NCBI RefSeq assembly: GCF_028583425.1
Contig: NC_072796.1
Coordinates: 143,787,464 to 143,851,463 of the forward strand
Length of the DNA: 64,000 nt
Direction: 5' to 3'
Source of the DNA: Eublepharis macularius
Lineage: Eukaryota; Chordata; Lepidosauria; Squamata; Eublepharidae
The first letter of the stretch is position 1. Each line of letters starts with the position of its first letter. The position numbers and the translations under genes are program-made. The notes under the pieces are model-generated. The model was given only the letters and a program-made list of their open reading frames with translations. It had not been told where the DNA came from and did not search any database. This document shows, one piece after another, positions 34,165-44,800 of this stretch.

Positions 34165-34381
34165 AGGGATGCCAGCCTCCAGGTAGTGGCTGGAGATCTC
34201 CCGGAATTACAACTGGCCTCCAGGCCACAGAGATCAGTTCCCCTGGAGAAAATGGCTGCTTTGGGGTATGGACTCTATGGAATTACGCCATGCCAAGGTC
34301 CTTTCCCTCCCCAAACCCCACTTTCTCCAGGTTTCACCCCCCAGATCTCCAGGAATTTCCCAACTTGGAGCTGGCAACCCT
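34165..34381 (+). mobile_element. TA-flanked MITE (type copy)
   Basis: GGGATGCCAGCCTCCAGG and CTGGCAACCC are inverted termini, each flanked by TA, as expected for a Tc1/mariner-type duplication. The interior has GGAGATCTCCCGGAATTAC, CAGTTCCCCTGGAGAAAATG, GCTGCTTTGG and CAGGAATTTCCCAACTTGG. Non-coding. Confidence 0.75.
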
Positions 34382-36400
34382 ATCCCCAGCCCCCCTGTCA
34401 GAACAGAGAGCTATCCTGACCCACAGAAGGTGCAGCAACAAAGACCGCATCTGCTCAGCCAGGAACTGGAAATGCCGCTTCTGCTCAGAGATCAGAGAGC
34501 TAAGGGAGGAATTGCAGTTCCAGAGTTGCTTGCAATCAAGCCCGAGTCGGTGAAGGGAGGCCTCTGTTTTCTTTGAATGCACCACCAAAACACCTCCCAA
34601 CATTTTCCCCTTCCAAGGCCAGAAAAGGGGCAGCCTGAATTGTTTGGCTCTTTTTGTCCAGCGGTCAAAAAGGGCAGAGAGAACCTTTGGAAAAAACCAC
34701 TACAACTTGTAGAAAAATGTTGTTTAATGACTGGGGCATGCCATAGGCCGAGGGACCCCAAAACTCTTGAGCCTGTAATCACGTCTGGAATTGAAAGAAA
34801 GAACTGCGAGTGACACCACAGAATGGCTCCTTTAGCACTGCAGTTAACAAAAGACCTAACATAGCACCTCTGTTTTTGTAAAATTGTGAGACAATTCAGG
34901 GATAACTGTAATAAAAGTTTGAAGAAGACTCAATTCTTTGACAATTCTACAAACAAAGAGAGAACACATCAGGCCTTTTGTTAATTGAGGACCACAAAAT
35001 GGCTGCCATGGGGAGTAACAATCACAAAATGGCTGCCAAGAGGGCAGGAGGGCCAATCGCCCAGTGTCTGTTTTTGGTTCATCCCCCTCCCAAAAGCAAT
35101 GCACTGCAGCAGCAAGCCAGAGTGCGCCTTCCTCCCCATCCTCTTACCCCTTTTGCCATGTCAGGGCCAAACACTCTCCGTTCCACCAGTGTATGAGCCC
35201 CACTACAGTCCTCTCCCCCAGCCAGTCTTCACAGCATGCAGCGTCACGGCTGCATGTCTGGCAACCAGATAGTTAAAATCCCTCTCCCACCCCCACCCCC
35301 CACCGCAAGCGCCACCAATACACTGCTGTGGGGCAGAAAAGAACAACAGCAGGGGAAACCACCAGAGCTCGATGTTTCACTCAGACTTCTCTGCGGTGGG
35401 GTTATACCTAACACTCACTTTTTTTCTTTTTTTCTTCACTTCTGGAAGTGACTGGCAACCCTCCAGCCATGTTGGTGAAGCCTGGCTGGGGCTGGTCGTT
35501 GACATCGTCGGCTCTGTTCTCCCACGGCTGGATGGCCTGGACAGACCAGGTCTCCACTGCAACTCCATCTCCTCCAGGCGCGGTGGCAGTGGCCACCCTG
35601 CCTGCGAGTCTGTCCCAAGATCTGTGTGTCTTCTCTGGTGGGGTACCAGGGCAGAGCCCGGGTCAGGGGCCAGCAGCCAGATTGCAGCTGGGCTGGGTGC
35701 CTCCTCCAGTGGCCCCTGTGGTGACTGGGCCAGTCCAGGGTGGGTGCTGGTGGCCAGGTTGGGGGAAGACACCATCCTTTGGCACTCTGCTCAGCCTAGA
35801 CACTCCCTGTGCGACCTTGGACCCCCCCCCCTCTCTCTGATTATCCTACTTCACAGGAACGTTGTGAGGATAAAATGGGGAGGGGGCAAGCCCGCTGCCC
35901 TCAGCTCCTTGGAGCAGGTTGGGGGGATAAACACATAAGTGGCAGGTGTTTGGTGAGCTCTGAAGGCCTGAGCAAGATGCTTCACTGCCTACACTACGAT
36001 TCAGCCTGCCTACTTCTCCCCACAGCCCCCCTGCAGCCCAGGAAGGCAGGGCACTCCTAAAACTGGGAAGGGTAAGCAGACAGACACAAGCGTGCCCTGG
36101 CCAAAGAGGAACTCGATGAGACCCGAGGGGAATGCAGAATTATGGGCACGCATGCAAGGGGATTGTGGGCTGTCATGTGCACGCATTCCAAGCACAGTCT
36201 CCAGAATGGCCCCTTATACGTGACCCCTGAGCAGACACAACGGATGTCAGTGACTTTGTGTAGCAGAAATGGCAGGGACAACTTTTGCCAGTGGAGTCAA
36301 CTGGGGACTTTCTTCGTTTTTGTCTCTCCCAGTCGGAAGAAAGAGGGTCACTTGAACTGAATTTTGGCATCCAAACCTAATACTGCCTTACGTAGAGAGT
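34382..36400. other. Intergenic downstream of SPATC1
   Basis: ACAAAATGGCTGCCA occurs twice at 34,993-35,040, a motif common in reptile DNA repeats. A SINE 3' half is at 35,790. No neighbouring gene is recognised. Confidence 0.45.
35790..35935 (+). mobile_element. SINE 3' half
   Basis: CTCCCTGTGCGACCTTGGAC, CTACTTCACAGGAACGTTGT and GAGGATAAAATGGGGAGGG match the body and 3' end of the intron 4 SINE. The head is missing. Confidence 0.5.
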
Positions 36401-36632
36401 TACGGGACTGCTTGATTGGAGCTGATTTTTCTTTTGAGGGGTGTTATGGTGGGGGCTGGGTGGGGGTTCTGTTCCATCCCGTTTTGTTGATGGCCGCAAG
36501 CGGATCTCCTCAGAGACCCCCTCCGATTGGTTCCCTCCCAAATAATGGAACTGGCTGGTGGACCAAGTTGGTGGGGGGTCCCCTCTGTTGAGCACTGAGC
36601 ATAAGACAGTTTGGCTAAGAATTTTCAGACTG

Positions 36633-36638
36633 TTTATT
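36633..36638 (-). terminator. SPATC1: SPATC1 polyadenylation signal
   Basis: TTTATT on the plus strand is AATAAA on the minus strand, beginning 46 nt after the SPATC1 stop. A very short 3'UTR is common for spermatogenic transcripts. The same signal is conserved in the duplicate at 62,958-62,963. Confidence 0.75.
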
Positions 36639-36683
36639 GTCCTTGCAGTGGGACGCACATGGTCATCGACGGTGTTTGAGAGA

Positions 36684-37007
36684 TCACCAGATGAACAAAG
36701 GCTTCCCATCCTCCAGCGACAGTTTATGGAGGCAATTGAGCAGCAGCATGCAATCGGCGCTCTTTTCCGGGGGGGCAGCTGTTTGGACCACGTTGCGCAG
36801 GTACTCTATGTCATTGTACAGATCTCCCTCCGTGGCCCTCATATCTGGCCGCTCCCGGAGGATCCCGTAAGTGTTCACAATCTGTTCTGTGAACCTGGGG
36901 TGGACGCTTGGGTCATAGCCCAGGGGCTTCAGCTGAGTCATGATGGAGTTGTACCGCTCCATCATGCTTGCGCACTGGTCCGTGGTCAGTCCGGCTTCGC
37001 TTCCATT
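36684..37007 (-). CDS. SPATC1: SPATC1 coding exon 5 (C-terminus and stop)
   Basis: The acceptor is CTCTCCCCACAG. It encodes 107 residues ending KPLFIW and TGA at 36686-36684. It carries the second half of the speriolin C-terminal domain, including [12 protein letters not shown] and [13 protein letters not shown] frameshifted copy of this exon lies at 63,003-63,328. Confidence 0.93.
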   Translation of the reverse strand, partial: NGSEAGLTTDQCASMMERYNSIMTQLKPLGYDPSVHPRFTEQIVNTYGILRERPDMRATEGDLYNDIEYLRNVVQTAAPPEKSADCMLLLNCLHKLSLEDGKPLFIW

Positions 37008-38862
37008 CTGTGGGGAGAGGGGCAAGGTTAGTGTGGTGTAAGTGGGTACAGTGTCAGGTTAGGATACAGGAGACCCATTTCAAAGACCCACTCTGCCATG
37101 AAGCTTTCTGGGTGGCCTTAGGCCAATCATTCAACCTAGCCTGCCTGGTATGGTTGTTGTGAGGATAAAATAGGGAGGGGAAAGCCATGTAATCTGCCGA
37201 GCTCCAGGCAGTGTAAGGAGGTGTGTCTTGACTTTCCCCAAAGCAGCTGGGGTTGCACAGGTATCTTAGCGTGTGTTTACACAGTCCATGGAAATAGCTG
37301 CTAAAGACACTGTGTTGGATCGAACCCCTAGGTGTTCCTGGCAATAAAGAGAGGGCATGAATAATGAGTCACTGGGAAAGAAACTTTTTCCAACATGGGT
37401 CCCAGGTCTGGAAGGCTACAGCCTTTACCTTCCTGCCATGCAGTTTTTGCTTGCAAACTTTGTGTGTGCCTGGAAACAAGAGAAAGCTCAGGCCCTCATG
37501 AGCCTCGATTGAGTGAGGCCTGGCTTGCTTTGAGAGACCTTGAGCAGGAGCAGAGATGCCTGGTGAATGCAGCCAAGGCATTGAATCCACATTTCCACGA
37601 CTCAAGTACATGATCTCCATCTTCATAGGGTTCAATTTCAGCCGGCTTTTAACACCCTCCCTTTTGGTGGGGTTGAAAAAAAAAATTATGCCCTCCCGCC
37701 CAATGTCACCTTTTGTCCTTCACATAGTTGCTGTAAAATGCTCACATGCTGCCAGGTTCTTTGTTTTTACATTTGTATTTATGTAGTTGTAGTATATATT
37801 TTAATTGAATGACATGTATTATTTATGTTTTTAATGATGATGTGATTAGTTGTGTGGTGTATTTTAAGTCTGTTGTGATCCGCCCTGAGCCCACTTGTGT
37901 GGAGAGGGAGGACTATAAATGGAAGAAAATAAATAAATAATAATAAATGTGCTGCAGCCTGGGAAAGAGGCCAGGCGAGTGAAGTGTGCAGTCTTCTCAT
38001 TGCTACATCGATGGTGGCAGGCTAGAACTTTATTTTTTCCATGCTATGTACATGTTGGTCTGTGGAATTCTCTGCCACTGAAGCATAGTGGTCAGTCACT
38101 ACATTTGGAAAAAAAGGATCAGGCCCATTTGTTCTGAGAGAGAGAAAAGAACCCCTGTTACCCTTCCCTACCTGCCTGCTGATATGAGTACCAAAAACCC
38201 AGGGGGAACTGAGGGCAGGTTTTGACTGAGGTTCACAAAGGAATGGATGTTGGTGGGGAAGTAAAAAGTACTCTTACTTTTCCACCCACCCCCCACCCCC
38301 CCTGGGAGGTCAGAGGAAGAGGGGTGCTGCGGTGCCCCCTTCTGCTTCTTGTCCCCCAACCAGGTCTTTTTTTCTGGGAAAGGAGGTGGCGGGACTCAGT
38401 GGGTTGCCAGCACAGGGGGCAACTCCTGGTGGGAGGTGGTGCCCCTGGTACCATGTACACACACGCAAAGTGTGCGCACACTTCCGGGACCGTGCAATGA
38501 CATCACTTTGGGTCAGCTGGAACAAGGGGGGAGTTTTTAAAAGTTTAAGTCACCCTCAGCGAAAATGGTCACATGGCTGGTGGCCCCGCCCCCTGATCTC
38601 CAGACAGAGGGGAGTTGAGATTGCCCTCCACGCGCCCAGCAGTGCGGAGGGCAATCTCAACTCCCCTCTGCCTGGAGATCAGGGGGCGGGGCCACCGGCC
38701 ATGTGACCATTTTCAAGAGGTGCCGGAACTCCGTTCCACCTGCTCTCAACCAACTACTCATCCGTGGCTGCGTCCACAGAGGGATGTAAGGCCCTCCCCC
38801 CTGCCCGTTGCGCAGGCAGCAGTAAGTGGAGCGGGTGAAGAAGGCGGAGGAGTGCCCCCCCC

Positions 38863-38897
<35 letters not shown>

Positions 38898-41800
38898 ACC
38901 GGCACTGCTTGCTTCTGATGCTTCCCTACACACACTCTGTTGCATTGGCACAGAAATGGCAACACAATGACCACTGTGCGCAGCTACAACAAAATAAAAA
39001 ATAAAATTAAGAAGTGTCCTCCCTCCCGCACCCAGCACCTCCCTTTCCTCCCCAGCACAGATCCGCACTGTGGTCTGATGCATATTTATTTATTTTCATC
39101 TACAGTTTGCCGTTTTCACTGAGACTCAGACGACAAGCACGGTACAACTATTAAGTCAATCAAGACGCTGATTACGATACATGATAACAGCCTTTGAATG
39201 ACAGCAATATTTGAATCTAGCAGCAAAGATCCCTAGTAAAACAAAGCCATTCATTCATTCATTCATTCATTCATTCATTCATTCAATGGGTCTAACAGCA
39301 AAAATTCTTCAGAAGACAGTTTAATGCAGTAGGACTGAAGAACTGGAAGAAAAAAAAACACAGCCTGCCCAATAGAGGTCAAGCTGTGACTCATGACAAA
39401 CTAATTAAATCCAACTAAATGGTTCACTGGGTGACAGAACTGCCACTCAAAGATTTCAGAAAGTGACTAAAAATTCACTGATACTGGGGTACTATTCTTC
39501 TCTAGCCTCCTCCCTCCCCTCAAAACCCTGCTGAAATGACTCTGTGACAGCTAACATGGCTAGCTAGCATTGTTACAACAACCCTGCAAGGTAGATCAAT
39601 GCTATCATCCTGATGTATCAAATGGTAGGGCTGAGGCCTAGCCAAGTGTCTTGACCTGTGCCTGCCGCTGTTTCTCTCTTTCCATCTGTCCTAGAAATTG
39701 GTAGGCAGAAGAGCATTTCAAAATGTGCTTTAAGCTCTGGAAAAGACATAATCTCTGCTTAAAATACTCTGCGTCCCCGGGGGCTGGATGGATTTTGCTT
39801 TTCGGGATTGCAGACGCACAAATCCATTTTGCAGGATTGTACTTCAATCCGTGGAAGGAGGGCGAGATGCCTCTGTGAGGAGCTGCTGCTGCTGCTGCTT
39901 CGGGGGTCCGTGTGGCTCTCCTCCCGCTCCGCTGTGCCAAGCCCTACAAGGACCACAGCAAAGACTCCCCCCCTCACCTGTCTGATCTTCTCCGGGATGT
40001 TGCTAACAGTGAAGCCGTAGAGGCGGACCTGGTCGGGGAAGATGCTGGAGAGGATCCTGCGGTCCAGTTGGAAGGCGATCTCCCCGACGATGCGATCCAT
40101 GGTCCTGTGCTTGGAATCTGAAAGGAGACGGGGAGCCTGCAGCAGTGGCCCTTCTCCTCCTCCGCCTCCGCCCCAGCAGCCTTCCCTTCAGGACCCAGCC
40201 CTGCCCAGGGAATGAATTCTTTGGGGGCAGAGAGACGCTTGCTGCTCTTCGCTGCCAGCCTGGCAGCTGCTCTTTTTGTGGGGCATAGCAGGTGCTTCCT
40301 GCCTGGGGGCTGCTTAGGGAACCCGCTGGGTGCTTAAATGCATCCCCTGGGCACACAGGGGCCAAGGAACACGGAGCGGCCTTACCGGGGGATGCCTGTA
40401 AAATCAGGTTGTGCGTGCCTTCATGCCCGGAAAAATCTGCCTCCTATCACTTGATCCTGTTAATTTTTGTAACCTCTAGCTTGTGCTGGTGAACTTGAAA
40501 GCTTGCCCAATGTTTCGTGTCAATTTGTCCTAATAAAAGGCATGACGCAGTCTTTGTTCTTGTTTGGAGTCTCAGGGGTTATGCTATCTTGAGTCCTCAG
40601 CATCAGGAACGGGTTTGGACTCTGGGTAAGAACCGGGTGGGTGCTGTAGGGGCCCAATAGACTCCCCACCCACCAAATGGCAGGTTGTATCAAGAAACTG
40701 TAACAGGCCGATTTATCTGTACCTCTTTAGAACTTCTGAGCTCTCCAGGCAGCTATATTCATTTCCCAAAACCTGGACAGCCCCAGAGCTTCAGATGAGG
40801 TCTGAAAACGAAGATCTCCTTTTGAGAACTTGTCTCTCAGTATACAAATTATTTCTGTGGGTTCTTCTTGTTTAACTCTTTCCCATGAAGGTACACAGAG
40901 ACTTTCCCAGAGTTTAAATCTTTACACTTTATTGAAATAAACCCTAATCCTTTCAATTAAGCAAGATACTAGAATATAAATAAATAAAATTTAACTGTGA
41001 TTAATGTATGCATGCAATAAAAATTAACAGCGCAATCCTGAATGGGGGGGGGGGGCAAAAGCACACCGGAAGCTGACACGGGCCGTTTCCACGCTACTCA
41101 CCTTCTTCTGGAATGGGGCGCAACGTCACGAAAAAATGCAGAAGATAGCGTCTTCTCGCGTGAGTTTTGCGCGACATTGCGCAGAACTCGTGCGAGAAGA
41201 CACAATCTTCCGCGGTTTTTTTGTGACATTGTGCCCCATTCCAGAAGAAGGTGAGTAGCGTGGAAACGGCCTTGCAGTTACACCAGTGTATCTCGGACGT
41301 ATGCCGGCGCAACCCCCCCCCTTACAACAGTGCAACAGCCCAGTGCTGCTCTGCCGGGGTCATTCGCCGGCACCTGGCCACAGTGGCTGGGCACAGGCGT
41401 AACCGGGGTGTAAGTCCCTGTGCTGGTAGACCAGGGGGTGGGCTGGGGGCGGGGCATGAGTCGGCTTGCTAAGCCATTCTGGGCACAGGCATGCTCCCAG
41501 CACCAGTGAAAAGTGATGCCACAAAAATTTACAGTGTAGCCAATAGATGCTCGTTGTGGGGAAGAAGTCGATCCCCCCCCCCAAATGCCTGGCCCTGCCC
41601 AAGCAGCCTGGCAGAGCATAGGATGCTGACTACGGTGGGGATCAATCCGCTTCTGCCCCCGTGGCCCCCTACATAGCCTCCGGCCAGGGCATCCATGCCC
41701 CCAGGTAAGTAGGGAGGCAGCCAGAGGCTCTGCCTGGGAGCCCCCTGCCATGGGGACTTAGAGCACGAGGTGGGAGAGGGTGCTCATGGTGGTGGGGCAA

Positions 41801-44800
41801 AGGTGCACAGGGGGAACCTTGCAAAATTTGGGGCATTCCTCACACTCATGTATGAGAAGAGAGCCACGTGCAGAATGTCCGACTAGTATCAACTACCACC
41901 CAAGCTTCCTTGCAGGTTCCCTGTCTCCTGGGACCTGGCTCGGGGAAGGGTGAGGGCACACCGACAGGTAAGAAGGATCTGGGGAGGCGGCTGCCCCGGC
42001 TTGTTCATTCACACCAGCCTCTCCTCTCCCCTCACCCATACCCCCTAAACACCAGCCTCTGTGGTTGGGGCTCACGGGGGGGGGGGGGGCTGCGGTCCCT
42101 GTCCATGAGCCAGCTCGGCTCATGCCTGCCACACAGACAGTTGCCCAGGGAGCCATGTTCAGCACAGCTCTTGCGGCGAGAGCTTCCAGCAGCCCATGTT
42201 GGGGCTCTACTCGGACTCCCTTGGCCAGGCAGAAGACCGCTGCATATGGCGGGGGGGCAGCGATGTCCTGGGATCTCTGGGACTCCTCCCCCACGAGGCT
42301 AGACCACTCTCCCTTTTGCTATTCGTGGAGGCAGGGATGGGCTTCAGGAATCTTGTGCTGGGGGTGGGATGACAGCCCCCGGAGCAGTTTATCCGGTGCT
42401 GGAGGCCATCATTCCACTCTGGGGACCGTCATCCCGGCACCTGAGCACAGCTCCCAAGGTCCACCCCACATTCTCCTCGCATCCTTTCGACGCAGTGATG
42501 TATTTCAATGGAGCTGCTGCAATTCGATGGGCATTCATGGCTCCCATCGTGTCCGAAGGGCCTTCCCGCCTCTCCTGTGGTTTCCAACGGGCATTCTCGT
42601 CATTTGCTTCAGAACCCACCTCCCGCTTGCCTCCAAGGAGCTGCCTCTCTGAGGCTTGAGGGGCTGATCCTGAGTGCCAGGGCTGTGGGTGTGACCCTCG
42701 CCAGGTCCCACTACCTTTCTGGTCTTACTTTTCAAGGAGGGGGGTGCATGTTTCTCGGAGTGGCGGTGGCAGGATGGGAGTTTGCACGTGACCAGTGCTT
42801 CAGCTACCAGCCTGACCGGTGGGGGAGGCACGGACCTCATGGGTGCACTCCCGGGTGGCACAGTGCGCTCCTGTGGCCCTGAAATGACCCGGATCAGGCC
42901 TGGATCTGGTTCCTGCAGTGTGGGGAAGTGCTCCCTTGCGCGGCGGCAGCCTGTTCCAGGCCAATTCAGGCCCAAAGCATTCCAATTCGGGCCCGAAACG
43001 GTCCGGATTGGGCCGCTGCTAGGCGGGGGACTGTTTCTCCACACCGCAGCAGCCCATTCCAGGCTGATTCGGACTGGCTTGTCACTGACCAGCAGCTGAC
43101 GCTCAGCTTCATCTCAGACTTTCAGAGCCAAGCTACAAGTGACGCCTGACACAGGTTGGACACTTGTCAGCTTCCCTCAAGTTTTGATGGGAAATGTAGG
43201 CGTCCTGGTCTCGCAGCTGTAATGGAGAGTCAAGCTGCAAGACCAGGATGCCTACATTTCCCATCAAAACTTGAGGGAAGCTGACAAGTGTCCAACCTGC
43301 GTCAGGCGTCACTTGTAGCTTGGCTCCCAGCCAATCCCAGGGAGGCTATAGGAACCCTGAGCTGGTGCTTGGAGGCAGTTTTGGACTGGGGAGAATAAAC
43401 TGAAGTTTAATTCTGACCTGATGGAAGTGCTACTGGTGAGTGGGAAGTCTGACCTGAGACGTAAGGCGTCACCCATTCTGGATGAGGATGCATTCCCCTT
43501 GGAGGAACAGGCCCATAGTTTGGGGGCGCTCTTGGACCCAGGCGTACTGCTAGGTAAGTAGGTGGCGGCTGTGCCCAAGAGTGCCTTTTACTGGCTCTGA
43601 CTGCTTAGCCAGTCTGCCTTTCCTAGACAGAAAAAGATGTAGCTGCTGTGGTGTATGCCCTGGTTACATCTAGATTACTGCAATGTTTTCTATGTGGGAC
43701 TGCCATTGAAAGATGTCCGGAAGCTTTAACTGGTGCCGAACGCTCCAGCCAGGATATTGACTGACGTGGCCCATAGGGATCATATCCCTCCAGCCTCGGC
43801 CTGTCTGCACGGGCTCCTAATTTATGGGCACAATTGAAGGCGCAGGTGTTGACCTTCACAGGCAATGTAGGGTAGAGGCTAGAGTGATCGATTGGCATCT
43901 GGGTGGCCCAGGCTTGATGCCCCACTCTGCCAGGGAGGCTGTCCGGGTGACCTTGGCCAGTCACAAACTCGCAACCTTACCTGCTGCACAAGTCACTTTG
44001 GAGCCCAATTGGGGAGAAAGGTGGGGGAGAAATGACGTTACACAAACAAACTAGCTGTGTGGCTTGGGGCCAACTTACCAGAAGGCCTGCCTGCTCCTTT
44101 AGGAACCTGCCCGGCCCCAGAGGCCCTCTCCGGAGGCCCCGCTTTGGGTGCCCTGGCAGTCTGAGGTTAGGCAGGAGGTGAGCCGGGAGAGGGCCTTCTT
44201 GGTCCAGACTCCGGAAGCCTCTCCCTGGGGAGACTCGTCTGTCCCCTTCCGTTGCCATTTTGTGCAGGTGGGTGAAGACTTTTTGTTTCGTTCGGCGTTC
44301 CCTCAGCGATCCTTCCTTCGTGCCCAATGTTTAAACTGTTTTAATTGTTGCTTTATGTCTTTGTCTGCTTTTAGCTCTGGTTTGTTTCAGTAATGTGCTG
44401 CTATTGTCATTGTTTTAGTTGATTTTAATTGTTTTAAAATGTAGTTTTATTACATATATCTTAACTTGTTACCCGTCTTGTGGCCCTTGTGAGGGTAAAC
44501 AGTTGGGATATAACTTTAGTTAGTTAACTAAATAACGTGCGCACTTCGGCTTGCATCTGGGCCGATTCCAGATGGCCAGAAATTGCGGTTTTTCTGCGGA
44601 AATAATCGCTTACCGGCCACACGTTCACTTTCGTCTCCATCCGCTTTGTCTCGCAGCGTGCCATGCCATCCCGCTTCCGGATGTTCGCACGGCCAACTGA
44701 GGTACCCGGGATTGGTTGTTTCCTCCCCGTCACAGTTGACGTCGGGGGCCTTCATTGGTTCGCATTTCAGTTTTTTTTTAAAAAAAAATTACGTGTTTTG

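Noticed and set aside
36377..36683. Additional minus-strand coding after the SPATC1 stop
   Set aside because: Different frame, beyond the stop and poly(A) signal. It is 3' flank, and its match in the duplicate reflects DNA duplication only.
39248..39285. CRISPR-like short regular repeats
   Set aside because: Simple tetranucleotide microsatellite in a vertebrate intron with no spacers.
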